A DNA stretch of 64,000 nucleotides from CAZRIZ01 sp050950465 (lineage in GTDB: Bacteria; Patescibacteriota; Saccharimonadia; Saccharimonadales; Saccharimonadaceae), in NCBI GenBank assembly GCA_050950465.1, contig JBMNHQ010000001.1, forward strand, positions 1 through 64,000. The letters are read 5' to 3'. Below, piece after piece: positions 51,586 through 60,255 of this stretch; position 1 is the first letter of the stretch, and every line of letters begins with the position of its first letter. The notes beneath the pieces are model-generated. The model made no database searches. It saw only the letters and a program-made list of their open reading frames with translations, and was not told where the DNA came from. The position numbers and the translations under genes were made by a program.

Positions 51586-52680
51586 CTAAAACCAGCTCCT
51601 CTTAGTTTGTTTAAATTCCTCTAAAAGCTCACGCTGTTTTTTATTAAGCTTGGTTGGAGTCTCAACAATTATGTTAATAATTTGTGGACCACGCCTCTCG
51701 CCACCTGCATAAGGTACGCCGTGACCAGATAGCTTAAAGTCAGTGCCACTTTGCGTACCAGCCGGTATTTTCATCTTGACCGTGCCGTCAAGCGTTTCAA
51801 CATCAATAACTGTACCTAAAGCCGCATCTACCATACTAATGGTTTCATCAGACAAGATTATATTACCCTCACGCGTAAACTTCTTATCAGCTTTCACCTT
51901 GATATGAATATACAAATCGCCTCGTTTACCACCCTTGATGGCAGCACCACGTTCGCGCAAACGAATAGTTGCACCGTCATCAATACCGGCTGGAACTTTC
52001 AGATTAATCGTTTCGCGCTGACGAACTGTACCATCACCACCACAATTAGAACAATTTTGTTCTGGAACTTTACCAATACCCTCACAGGTCGGACAAATTT
52101 GTGTTTGATTAATGACGCCGAAAATTGTACGCATTTGTTGATTTATCTGACCAGCGCCCTCACAGGTCGGACAGGTCTTCTGGCCAGAACCTGGTTCAGC
52201 CCCTGAACCGTGACAGCGATCACAATCTAGGTCCATATCGACTGTGAATTCCTCTTCTGTACCAAAAACCGCATCCTTAAAGTTTAAAGTTAAATTAACC
52301 TCAACATCATGACCGCGCCTCTCACCTCGTCGATCTCGAGCCTGACCAAAGCCACCACCAAAGAATGAGCTGAAGATGTCGCCGAATCCATCGCCAAAGT
52401 CAAAGTTCATGCTTTGACCATCAAAGCCACCAAATGGACCACCGCCTGCGAAACCACCGTCAGAACCAACACCAGCATGACCAAATTTGTCATAACGCTG
52501 TCTTTTATCGGTATCTTTAAGAACCTCATAGGCTTCGTTGACTTCTTTAAATTTCTCCTCATCGCCACCTTCCTTGTCGGGATGGTGTTTAACCGCTAGT
52601 TTACGATAGGCCTTTTTTATTTCATCAGCTGAAGCATTCTTGGAAACACCTAAAACTTCATAATAATCACGTTTAGGCAT
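51586..52680 (-). CDS. dnaJ: Chaperone protein DnaJ
   Basis: Type I Hsp40. J domain (1-65) with HHPDK, Gly/Phe-rich linker (70-120), four zinc-binding repeats (CDRCHGSG, CPTCEGAG, CPTCEGIG, CSNCGGDG) and a C-terminal substrate domain ending GVPYAGGERRGPQ. It stimulates DnaK ATPase and delivers clients. The ATG at 52680 has GGAGGG 5 nt upstream; an apparent MLM start two codons earlier reads from GTG. Two short tandem ORFs starting with the same M-x-KRDYY codons lie upstream, and CIRCE controls the promoter. Confidence 0.96.
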   Translation of the reverse strand: MPKRDYYEVLGVSKNASADEIKKAYRKLAVKHHPDKEGGDEEKFKEVNEAYEVLKDTDKRQRYDKFGHAGVGSDGGFAGGGPFGGFDGQSMNFDFGDGFGDIFSSFFGGGFGQARDRRGERRGHDVEVNLTLNFKDAVFGTEEEFTVDMDLDCDRCHGSGAEPGSGQKTCPTCEGAGQINQQMRTIFGVINQTQICPTCEGIGKVPEQNCSNCGGDGTVRQRETINLKVPAGIDDGATIRLRERGAAIKGGKRGDLYIHIKVKADKKFTREGNIILSDETISMVDAALGTVIDVETLDGTVKMKIPAGTQSGTDFKLSGHGVPYAGGERRGPQIINIIVETPTKLNKKQRELLEEFKQTKRSWF

Positions 52681-52795
52681 CAGCACCCTCCATCAAACCA
52701 CTACCCCTCACCAAAACCTGAGCGGAGCAGTCTGTAATCAGATTGCGAAGCATCAAGCTTTTGGTGACGGGGTCATAATAATCACGCTTAGACAT
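52673..52795 (-). CDS. Short upstream ORF 2, echo of the dnaJ start (40 residues)
   Basis: Begins MSKRDYYDPVTKSLMLRNLI and ends GLMEGADA; its stop overlaps the dnaJ ATG (ATGCCTAA). Length, start and frame match upstream ORF 1, with LRNLITDCSAQVLVRG against LCNLITNCFAQVLVRS. Kept reading frame and stop-start overlaps suggest translation coupling towards dnaJ, but it could be only a DNA repeat. Confidence 0.4.
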   Translation of the reverse strand: MSKRDYYDPVTKSLMLRNLITDCSAQVLVRGSGLMEGADA

Positions 52796-52910
52796 AAACA
52801 GCCCCTATTGCACCAAAGCTCCTCACCAAAACCTGAGCAAAGCAGTTCGTAATCAGATTGCAAAGTGCCAAATTTTTGGTGTCGGAAGCGTAATAATCTC
52901 GTTTTATCAT
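52681..52910 (-). repeat. Two 115-bp tandem repeats carrying the dnaJ 5' end
   Basis: ATG codons lie at 52910, 52795 and 52680 (dnaJ), exactly 115 nt apart. Each is followed by a version of aagcgtgattattatg, after which the first two units diverge into a CACCAAAA...TTTTGGTGAG hairpin segment containing gattgcgaagcatcaa. This is a partial gene-end duplication like those at the tRNAs. Confidence 0.85.
52788..52910 (-). CDS. Short upstream ORF 1, echo of the dnaJ start (40 residues)
   Basis: Begins MIKRDYYASDTKNLALCNLI, ends IGAVYV, and its stop overlaps the ATG of ORF 2 (ATGTCTAA). The ATG lies 8 nt after the TATAAT of the CIRCE promoter, so it would be the leaderless first cistron of the dnaJ message. 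Function, if any, is unknown. Confidence 0.4.
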   Translation of the reverse strand: MIKRDYYASDTKNLALCNLITNCFAQVLVRSFGAIGAVYV

Positions 52911-52918
52911 GACTTTTT

Positions 52919-52956
52919 ATTATACTTGTTTAGCACTGCAAAGTCTAGAGTGCTAA
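52919..52956 (-). promoter_or_regulatory. dnaJ promoter with CIRCE operator
   Basis: CIRCE at 52930-52956: TTAGCACTG-N9-GAGTGCTAA, one mismatch to the HrcA-binding consensus. On the minus strand TAGACT (52942-52947), 17 bp, TATAAT (52919-52924), so the operator covers the promoter. HrcA is not in the window. Confidence 0.88.
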
Positions 52957-53003
52957 ACAACTAACTTGGGGAAAAGAAATCAATAGGATATAATTCAAGC
53001 CGT

Positions 53004-53705
53004 ATGAATAAATCTACTAAATCTCAGATTGACCACAGGCCGCCAAAAGTGACTAATTTAATTGGCTTCTGGCTGACCGTCATATTTTCTGTTGCAACAA
53101 TTATCTTGTTTATCACCGCTTGGCAACAGGGCTATTTTAGAGACGAACAAAAAATGGCTAATTTTATCAACCGTTTTGGTATTTGGGGACCGCTCGCCTA
53201 CGGAATTTTCCAAGCTTTCCAAGTAATTATTCCGTTGATTCCTGGCGGAGTTACAGTTCCCGCTGGAGTATTGATGTTTGGGCTTAAAAAGGCCACAGTC
53301 ATTAGTTCAATTTCAATTATCATCGCTTCAATTGCCGCTTTTATGTTGGCTCGCCGTTATGGTTGGCAACTAATTAGTAACGTCACTACTCGCGATCAGT
53401 ACGAGACAGCTCGAGAATGGTTAAAGAATATCGAAAAGGATCAACCAATTAAAAAGCAAAGTTCACCTGTAATCAAACGAATGAAGCACTTAGTTCAGCG
53501 TCTCAATGACAACCGTGTCGGATTAAACACTTTGGTAATCATCACTATGACCGTACCTGGCTTTCCAGCCGACTTACTCTGTTACATATTTGGCCTAACC
53601 AAGGTCCGTACTAAAGATTTCATGATTATTATGCTAATTGTCAAACCAATTAACCTCTTGCTATACGGCTTTCTACTCGCTTCGCCAGTACAAATGCTAC
53701 AATAG
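53004..53705 (+). CDS. TVP38/TMEM64-family (VTT domain) membrane protein
   Basis: 233 residues with about five membrane segments. The VTT/DedA-like core includes FQVIIPLIPGGVTVPAG and FGLKKATVISSISIIIA, and the second half VIITMTVPGFPADLLCYIFG, matching the TVP38 pattern of re-entrant loops with prolines and glycines. Family members are linked to lipid scrambling or transport; the substrate here is unknown. TATAAT (52989-52994) lies 9 nt before the ATG, indicating a leaderless or very short leader. Divergent from dnaJ. Confidence 0.87.
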   Translation: MNKSTKSQIDHRPPKVTNLIGFWLTVIFSVATIILFITAWQQGYFRDEQKMANFINRFGIWGPLAYGIFQAFQVIIPLIPGGVTVPAGVLMFGLKKATVISSISIIIASIAAFMLARRYGWQLISNVTTRDQYETAREWLKNIEKDQPIKKQSSPVIKRMKHLVQRLNDNRVGLNTLVIITMTVPGFPADLLCYIFGLTKVRTKDFMIIMLIVKPINLLLYGFLLASPVQMLQ

Positions 53706-53750
53706 CCGATATTGACAAAAAGGAGTTGCTTTAGTTGCCAAAAAAGAACT

Positions 53751-54524
53751 TTAATCAATTGTTTTTACTAACTTACGATAATCCAAAACCGCTTTGAGAT
53801 AAACAATTAAGCCAAAGATAATTGCACCCCAAGCTATCATATGTTCATTGCTGCCTGATATCCATCGATTGCCAATGTATACCACGACCGATCCAGCTAA
53901 GGGGACAAGAGAGTAATAGGCAATTTGATGACGAGATTTAAGATGTTCAGCTACCACCTCTGGCCACATAAAAGCCCAAACAAAAGAGCCAAAGACTAAA
54001 ACCAACATAATCATCAGCAACACAGGGTAAAAATTATCAGAACTATTAACCAATGCGGTTTCATTGTCTAGCAGCTCGTCTAAACCCTCAACTGCGACAG
54101 TATATTCATCTACAGCCACATCAACCCGACTAATTATGTCTGAGGCTTCTTCTTTATTAATAGTATCGGCCTGATAAATTTGCCTCAAACTAACAAGCTC
54201 CATCTGCAAATTATCTGCTTTCTGTTTTATAAAACTGGTTTGATTAGAATATTCCTGACTCACTTCGTAATCAAACTCATGCTCAGTCAACTGATACAAA
54301 GCTAAGATAGACTCCTCAATTCCTAAAACAATTTCTTCATCTGATTCACCTGCCTCAATTACTTCAACAAAATAGGTTAGTGCATCATTAACTGCCGCTA
54401 TCAATTCAGCATCAGCTGGATTGATAAATTCTTCAGACTCTTCACTAATTGCAAAAACTGGCGACACTACCACTAACGCAGTCACTAAAACTAACGCTAA
54501 AATAATGTTAGCAATCTTTCTCAT
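53751..54524 (-). CDS. Hypothetical exported protein with C-terminal membrane domain
   Basis: Not recognised. Signal peptide (IILALVLVTALVVVSPVFA), an acidic helical extracytoplasmic part (about 25-165) with coiled-coil tendency, then three TM helices (about 168-250: YPVLLMIMLVLVFGSFVWAF, AYYSLVPLAGSVVVYIG, IAWGAIIFGLIVYLKAV) and a basic end. It follows dnaK on the same strand, but a terminator lies between them. Confidence 0.72.
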   Translation of the reverse strand: MRKIANIILALVLVTALVVVSPVFAISEESEEFINPADAELIAAVNDALTYFVEVIEAGESDEEIVLGIEESILALYQLTEHEFDYEVSQEYSNQTSFIKQKADNLQMELVSLRQIYQADTINKEEASDIISRVDVAVDEYTVAVEGLDELLDNETALVNSSDNFYPVLLMIMLVLVFGSFVWAFMWPEVVAEHLKSRHQIAYYSLVPLAGSVVVYIGNRWISGSNEHMIAWGAIIFGLIVYLKAVLDYRKLVKTID

Positions 54525-54552
54525 AAGCCTATTAATATCGTATCACATCACA

Positions 54553-54590
54553 ACTAAACCGCCTTAAAAGGGCGGTTTAGTTTTGTGCAG
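54553..54590 (-). terminator. Terminator of dnaK
   Basis: On the minus strand AAACCGCCC...GGGCGGTTT-type stem (AACCGCC/GGCGGTT) with T residues, 13 nt beyond the dnaK stop. Confidence 0.75.
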
Positions 54591-54602
54591 GAATAGGTTT
54601 AT

Positions 54603-56492
54603 CTATTTTTCATCGACAACTTCGCCTTCAACTGGCTCGTCAGACTTTTTACCATCTGATTTTTTCTCATCTTTAGACTTATCTTCGTCAGCTTTGGCCT
54701 GATAAAGCTTGGCACCGATTGGCATAATCGCATCATTTAGCGCCTTGGTGGCTTTTTCTAACTCTTCTTTATCTTCTGAGTCTTGAGCTTTTTTAGCCTC
54801 TTCGACGGCTTTCTTAATTGTCTCCTTATCTTCATCAGAAATCTTGTCTTTGTACTCATCTGGCATGCGCTCAGCTTGATGAATTACACTTTCTAAAGTA
54901 TTACGAGCATCAACCGCTTCGCGTTTTTTCTTATCTTCTTCGGCGTGTAACTCGGCATCTTTTTGTGCTTTCTCAATCTCCTCTTTACTCATGTTGCCTG
55001 AGTCTTGAATTGTGATTGATTGTTCCTTACCAGTGCCTTTATCCTTGGCATTAACGTTCAAAATACCATTGGCATCAAGACTAAAGGTCACCTCAATCTG
55101 TGGTATACCACGCGGAGCTGGAGCGATTCCATCAAGGATGAAACGACCCAGTGATTTATTGTCAGCGGCCATTTCACGCTCACCCTGCAGGACGTTGATT
55201 TCTACCTGTGGTTGATTGTCAGCCGCGGTTGAAAAGACTTGCGATTTAGAAGTCGGAATAGTCGTATTGCGCTCAATCAATTTAGTACTAACACCACCCA
55301 TAGTCTCAATACCAAGCGATAGTGGAGTTACGTCAAGCAGTAGTACATCCTTAACATCACCAGCTAAAACACCACCCTGAATAGCTGCACCCATCGCCAC
55401 AACTTCATCAGGATTAACACCCTGCATTGGTTCGCGACCAAAGATCTCTTTAACCTTATCCACCACCGCTGGCATACGGGTCATACCACCGACTAAGATT
55501 ACTTCTTCAATATCTTTCGCAGCCAATTTAGCGTCTTTTAGAGCCTGGTTGACTGGTTTTTCCAATCGATTAATTAAGTCTTTGACTAAATCAAGCATCT
55601 TAGCGCGAGTTAAGCTGTACTCGAAATGTTTTGGACCGTCAGCATCAGCTGTTAAAAACGGCAGATTAACTGAATACTCATTGGCGGTCGAAAGCTCAAT
55701 CTTGGCTTTTTCAGCTTCGTCCTTTAGACGTTGCATCGCAGCTGTATCCTTAGAAATGTCAACACCTGTTTCGTCTTTAAAAGTCTTAACAAAGAAATCA
55801 ACAATCCGATTATCAAAATCTTCACCACCTAAGTGAGTGTCGCCATTGGTTGATTTGACCTCAAAAACACCGTCACCCAAGTCAAGAATCGAGACGTCAA
55901 ATGTACCACCACCCAAGTCAAAGACACAGATTTGCTGCTCTTTATTATTATCAACACCGTAGGCCAAGGCAGCCGCAGTTGGTTCGTTGATAATACGCTT
56001 CACCTCTAAGCCAGCAATCTTACCAGCGTCTTTGGTGGCTTGGCGTTGTGAATCATCGAAGTAGGCTGGTACGGTAATAACCGCCTCAGTAATTTTTTCA
56101 CCCAAGAATTGTTCAGCATCAGCCTTTAGTTTTGACAAAACCATAGCAGAAACCTCTTCTGGCGAGTAGTCTTTATCACCCATGGTTACACCAACACTGC
56201 CATTTTTCTTAACAATCTTAAACGGCATAATATCAAGATCTTTTTGCACTTCTTTGTCGCTATACTTACGACCAATTAAGCGCTTAATACCATAAATCGT
56301 ATTGCTTGAGTTGGTTACGCGTTGTCGTTGAGCAATTTTACCAACTAAACGCTCACCTTTTTTGTTTATAGCTACCACACTCGGTGTGGTACGATCGCCC
56401 TCAGCATTAGTAATAATCTCAGCCTTGCCCGCTACCATATAAGCCATGGCGCTGTTGGTTGTACCAAGATCAATTCCAATAATTTTTCCCAT
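54603..56492 (-). CDS. dnaK: Chaperone protein DnaK (Hsp70)
   Basis: ATPase domain from GKIIGIDLGTTNSAMAY, with phosphate motif VFDLGGGTFDVSI, NEPTAAALAYGVD and VILVGGMTRMPAV; substrate domain (about 380-500) with LLLDVTPLSLGIETMGG; acidic C-terminal tail ending EGEVVDEK. The ATG at 56492 has AAGGAGA upstream; an in-frame ATG 30 nt earlier lacks a site. A CIRCE operator and perfect promoter drive it. DnaJ lies 2 kb away under its own CIRCE; no GrpE gene is present between them. Confidence 0.97.
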   Translation of the reverse strand: MGKIIGIDLGTTNSAMAYMVAGKAEIITNAEGDRTTPSVVAINKKGERLVGKIAQRQRVTNSSNTIYGIKRLIGRKYSDKEVQKDLDIMPFKIVKKNGSVGVTMGDKDYSPEEVSAMVLSKLKADAEQFLGEKITEAVITVPAYFDDSQRQATKDAGKIAGLEVKRIINEPTAAALAYGVDNNKEQQICVFDLGGGTFDVSILDLGDGVFEVKSTNGDTHLGGEDFDNRIVDFFVKTFKDETGVDISKDTAAMQRLKDEAEKAKIELSTANEYSVNLPFLTADADGPKHFEYSLTRAKMLDLVKDLINRLEKPVNQALKDAKLAAKDIEEVILVGGMTRMPAVVDKVKEIFGREPMQGVNPDEVVAMGAAIQGGVLAGDVKDVLLLDVTPLSLGIETMGGVSTKLIERNTTIPTSKSQVFSTAADNQPQVEINVLQGEREMAADNKSLGRFILDGIAPAPRGIPQIEVTFSLDANGILNVNAKDKGTGKEQSITIQDSGNMSKEEIEKAQKDAELHAEEDKKKREAVDARNTLESVIHQAERMPDEYKDKISDEDKETIKKAVEEAKKAQDSEDKEELEKATKALNDAIMPIGAKLYQAKADEDKSKDEKKSDGKKSDEPVEGEVVDEK

Positions 56493-56544
56493 ATTTCTCC
56501 TTTTTTGAATATCAATTTCCAATTTTTAACTAATTCTACCCCTG

Positions 56545-56582
56545 ATTATAGCCAATTAGCACTCCCATGTCAAGAGTGCTAA
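56545..56582 (-). promoter_or_regulatory. dnaK promoter with perfect CIRCE operator
   Basis: TTAGCACTC-N9-GAGTGCTAA at 56556-56582, exact consensus. On the minus strand TTGACA (56568-56573) lies inside the CIRCE spacer, then 17 bp, then TATAAT (56545-56550). HrcA repression is expected. Confidence 0.95.
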
Positions 56583-56583
56583 T

Positions 56584-56782
56584 AGATTTTGATAGACTGG
56601 CCTACTGGCAGATATAGCGAGCTTGATTTATGGGCGTAAACCAATCGGTCAAACAGGGGCTCTTGAGGTTACGACCGAAAGCGAAGTGCAGACCGCCCCG
56701 TAACGACGGGCGCGGTCAAGCGTCCCTGGAGGACCGATTGGTTGAAAGCCCGAGAGGGGTGTAGCTCGTCAAGAGTGCTAAT
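56584..56782 (+). mobile_element. Insert with 15-bp direct repeats holding family A repeat copy 3
   Basis: gtcaagagtgctaat at 56569-56583 (the CIRCE right half) recurs at 56768-56782, flanking a 184-bp insert. Inside, 56632-56751 has AACCAATCGGTC/GACCGATTGGTT ends, a loop with GGTTACGACC and a hairpin GACCGC-CCC-GTAACGAC-GGG-GCGGTC. The GTTACG and CGTAAC loops are complementary, as in copies 1 and 2, although the stems differ completely. GAGCT...AGCTC adds an outer stem. Confidence 0.65.
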
Positions 56783-56788
56783 TTAAAA

Positions 56789-59311
56789 TTAGTTATTAGA
56801 TTTTGGCAAAAGTCGCACCCAAAAAGTCGCAAAGAAAGAAATTATTATAACCGCAATAGCACACTGAAAGTCTAATTTGGCTAGGTAAAAAACCTTACCA
56901 ACAGGAGTAAGGAACAAAATAGCAAAGACCGCCAACATAGCGACATAAATTACTAAACTTACCTTATCACGAATAATATTTTGAAAACCAACTTTAAGCG
57001 AAGCTGTCCCTGTAATAGTTAATTGCGCTAGGAATAAATTAGCTAACACCATGACGGCAAATCCGCCTGAACGCGCCAAAGCTACATCTGCTCCATGTGA
57101 CAAAAGATAGTAATAAATGCCAAAACTGCCAGCAAAAATCGTCAAACCTTGCGCTACTACCCTCCCCCAAGATCGTCCAGAAACCAACGGTTCTGTTAAA
57201 TCACGTGGTGGCTTAGTCATTGCATCAGGCTCAAGTGGCTCGCGCTCTAACAAAACCGAACAAGTCGGATCGATAATTAACTCCAAAAGCACTACATGAA
57301 CTGGTAGTAACAGCAAGAATTCTGGCTTAATACCAAGTAACGGCGCCGCTAAGGCTGCCAGTGCAATTGGAATGTGAATTACCAAAATATACCTGACTGA
57401 TTTTTTAATATTGTTATAAATTCGTCGACCATCTTTGATGGTATTAACAATCGTAGCGAAGTTATCATCTAGTAAAATGATGTCAGCTGCTTCACGTGCC
57501 ACATCAGAGCCACGCAAACTCATAGCAATACCAACATTGGCATTTTTTAATGCTGGCGCATCATTAACTCCATCACCCGTCATTGCCACTACACCACCCT
57601 TAGCCTTAAAGGCTTTAATTAAACGCAATTTATCGCTTGGTGTTACGCGTGAAAAGACATTAACTTCCATCAGAGCTTTGGCAATTTCATCGTCACTCAT
57701 TTTATCTAGGTCATCACCTGTCAAAACACGCTCAGTGTTTGGTATACCAACTTGTCGAGCAATACTGGCCGCCGTCACGCCATTGTCGCCCGTAATCATC
57801 ACCACTCGAATGCCAGCCACCAGACATTGTTCGATTTGCTCTTTAACTTCTGGACGTGGCGGGTCAGATAGCGCCACCATACCAGCAAATTTCAATTTAA
57901 GCTGATTGATCTCTTTCGGCACCTTAGTTAAACCATCAGCAAACGCCACCATAATTACCCGACGACCCAAATCAGCCATAACTTGCGCCCGACGAAGCAC
58001 ATCTTTAGTCTGCTCAGGTGTTAAATCACATAACTGCAAAACATTTTCTGAACCCTTAACTGTCGCCACTAATTCGTCATCGATTTTCCATACATGCCCC
58101 ATAAACTTCAGCTCATTATCAAACGGATAATCGTGCACTAACTCGCCCGCAAAAATCTCATCTCGACTAATGCCAAGTGACTCAGCGTAATCAATCATGG
58201 CTTTTTCCATTGGATCATAGGCCTTAATCTCACAAGCCATGCCAGTTAATTGTGCTAACTGAGCATCGGACAGACTAGGCGACCAGACTTTATCAACCGA
58301 CATCTGGTTCATTGTGATTGTGCCAGTTTTATCAACGCACAAAATTGATACAGCACCAAGTGTCTCAATCGCCGCCAGTTGACGAATCAGTGATTTTTGT
58401 TTTGATAGGCGCCAAGCTCCCATCGACATAAAAACCGTCAAGACAATTGGTAGCTCTTCGGGGATTAAGGCAATTGCCAAAGTTACTCCCGAAACAACAC
58501 TAGCACCAAGGCGATTAAGTGTTGGAATTGATTTGTCTAACCCATTAAAAGTCACAATCACAACTAAAATGCAAAAAACCAAGGCCATAAAACCAGAAAT
58601 CTTAATAAGCTGCGCTACTTGTTTTTGTAATGGCGTATCATCTTCTTCGACTTGAGCTAATTGGTGACCAATTTTACCAAATTCTGTTTCAAGACCAATT
58701 CTTCGCACCACCGCCATTGCTGAACCTTGCAGAACAAAGGTTCCAGCGTAGCAATACGATTGCTTTTTAGTATCATCATCTAAATCGTCCCACTTTTCTA
58801 AAGTCGTCGCCACCTTCCAAACCCCCTCTGGTTCACCTGTCAAAGTTGATTCATCAACCTTCAAATCAACCCCCTCAACCACCACAGCATCAGCTGGAAT
58901 CTTTAAACCTTCACTAATAAAAATAACATCCCCAGGCACTAAACTGCTACTAGTGATTATTTTCGGTTTGCCATCACGTAGCACCTTAATTTGTGGTGCC
59001 GCCAAATCTTTCAAAGCTTCCAGTGATTTATCAGTACGCCAACTCTGAAAAACATGGATTATCACAATCGCCACAATCGAGCTAAACATAAAAATACTGT
59101 CTTTAGACTCACCTAACAAGACATAAACTGTCGCCGCCACAATCAACATAACAATAGTTGGTTCGTGCAACGTTTCTAAAACTTGACGACCAATACTCGT
59201 CTTTTGCTGAACCGATAGTTGATTAGCGCCAAACTGCTGTTGGCGCTCAGTCACTTGGTCAAGACTTAGACCAGTTTTTAAATCAGTCTCATTCCAAATA
59301 GTCGATTCCAT
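56789..59311 (-). CDS. Cation-translocating P-type ATPase (P2-type, Ca2+-like)
   Basis: 840 residues. N-terminal cation ATPase domain, actuator TGEP (STLTGEPEGVWKV), phosphorylation site CVDKTGTIT, hinge TGDGVNDAPALKNA and about ten membrane segments. The M4 motif is IPEELPIVL where Ca2+ pumps commonly have PEGLP. M6 reads LELIIDPTCSVLLE, reminiscent of plasma-membrane Ca2+ ATPases. Export of Ca2+ or another divalent cation is likely; selectivity is not certain. The 5' end has no close partner gene; its 3' end adjoins the repeat insert beside dnaK. Confidence 0.92.
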   Translation of the reverse strand: MESTIWNETDLKTGLSLDQVTERQQQFGANQLSVQQKTSIGRQVLETLHEPTIVMLIVAATVYVLLGESKDSIFMFSSIVAIVIIHVFQSWRTDKSLEALKDLAAPQIKVLRDGKPKIITSSSLVPGDVIFISEGLKIPADAVVVEGVDLKVDESTLTGEPEGVWKVATTLEKWDDLDDDTKKQSYCYAGTFVLQGSAMAVVRRIGLETEFGKIGHQLAQVEEDDTPLQKQVAQLIKISGFMALVFCILVVIVTFNGLDKSIPTLNRLGASVVSGVTLAIALIPEELPIVLTVFMSMGAWRLSKQKSLIRQLAAIETLGAVSILCVDKTGTITMNQMSVDKVWSPSLSDAQLAQLTGMACEIKAYDPMEKAMIDYAESLGISRDEIFAGELVHDYPFDNELKFMGHVWKIDDELVATVKGSENVLQLCDLTPEQTKDVLRRAQVMADLGRRVIMVAFADGLTKVPKEINQLKLKFAGMVALSDPPRPEVKEQIEQCLVAGIRVVMITGDNGVTAASIARQVGIPNTERVLTGDDLDKMSDDEIAKALMEVNVFSRVTPSDKLRLIKAFKAKGGVVAMTGDGVNDAPALKNANVGIAMSLRGSDVAREAADIILLDDNFATIVNTIKDGRRIYNNIKKSVRYILVIHIPIALAALAAPLLGIKPEFLLLLPVHVVLLELIIDPTCSVLLEREPLEPDAMTKPPRDLTEPLVSGRSWGRVVAQGLTIFAGSFGIYYYLLSHGADVALARSGGFAVMVLANLFLAQLTITGTASLKVGFQNIIRDKVSLVIYVAMLAVFAILFLTPVGKVFYLAKLDFQCAIAVIIISFFATFWVRLLPKSNN

Positions 59312-59352
59312 TCTAATTAACAGTTTATCACAAGATAATAAGCTCTGAGCTT

Positions 59353-60249
59353 CTATACAATTACAGCAAAGTCGTCGAATTGATATTTTTTTAGGCCAGA
59401 TTCATCGCTAACGAACCTAGCTTCGCCAGACGCAATTTGATCAAATGCCTTAGCGGCTTCTGCTAACGAACGGCCAGGGCGAAGAGCTTCGTTGTGTGAA
59501 CAAAACAATTGATAGTCGCTAAATTCAGTTGCCACGCGATGTAAAGTCTGGCGATAGGTTTCAAAACTACCATAAAAATGAGCGTAAAGTGAAGCTGGAT
59601 AAAAGGTATCACCTACAAAAACCAGCTTTTCTTCGTCGCAAACCAACATAATACTATCAGGCGAATGGCCAGGAGTCGCTACAACCCGAAATTGACGATT
59701 ACCTAAATCAAATACATGACCTTCTTTGATAGGTTGAAATCGGCATGGCTTAATTTGAAAATTATCAACATCAATCGTATCCATCTTGTCATAATGAAAA
59801 GCTTCTGGGATAAAGTTATCTTTAAGTTCAAGTATATCTTGCTTTACATCGAATGTCTGACTAAGGCGCTCTTTAGCAGTTGGCTCGTCAAGAACATGAA
59901 CTAAATCAAACCGCCAATTATCGCCAATATGATCAAAATGCGTATGAGTATTAACAACTACAAGAGGCAAATCAGTCAACTCCTCCACTATTACCTTGAT
60001 GTTTTTAATTCCCATACCAGTATCAATCAGCATAGCTTTGGTTGAACCAAGCACCAAAAAACTCATCACCTCTTGGAAATGATGTGGTTCATAAATCGCA
60101 AAAACTTGATGCGGCAATTGATAAACCTCGAACCAATCGCTTTTTACTGGAACGCGAGACAACTCCTGCCATTGCAGACGAGGTAAAGCCTGCCACCACT
60201 GACTAGGTTGAACTACATTGTTCTGGCTTCTCACTTCTTGCTTTGACAT
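59353..60249 (-). CDS. MBL-fold metallohydrolase
   Basis: 298 residues. Zinc ligands are seen in NTHTHFDHIGD, a later ATPGHSPDSIML and VFVGDTFYPASLY, with SHNEALRPG supplying the last histidine; this is the glyoxalase II/beta-lactamase-like core. The N-terminal 60 residues are an extension. Substrate unknown. It starts 6 nt downstream of the surface-protein stop, so it is probably co-transcribed with the gene at 60256-63702. Confidence 0.87.
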   Translation of the reverse strand: MSKQEVRSQNNVVQPSQWWQALPRLQWQELSRVPVKSDWFEVYQLPHQVFAIYEPHHFQEVMSFLVLGSTKAMLIDTGMGIKNIKVIVEELTDLPLVVVNTHTHFDHIGDNWRFDLVHVLDEPTAKERLSQTFDVKQDILELKDNFIPEAFHYDKMDTIDVDNFQIKPCRFQPIKEGHVFDLGNRQFRVVATPGHSPDSIMLVCDEEKLVFVGDTFYPASLYAHFYGSFETYRQTLHRVATEFSDYQLFCSHNEALRPGRSLAEAAKAFDQIASGEARFVSDESGLKKYQFDDFAVIV

Positions 60250-60255
60250 AGAATT

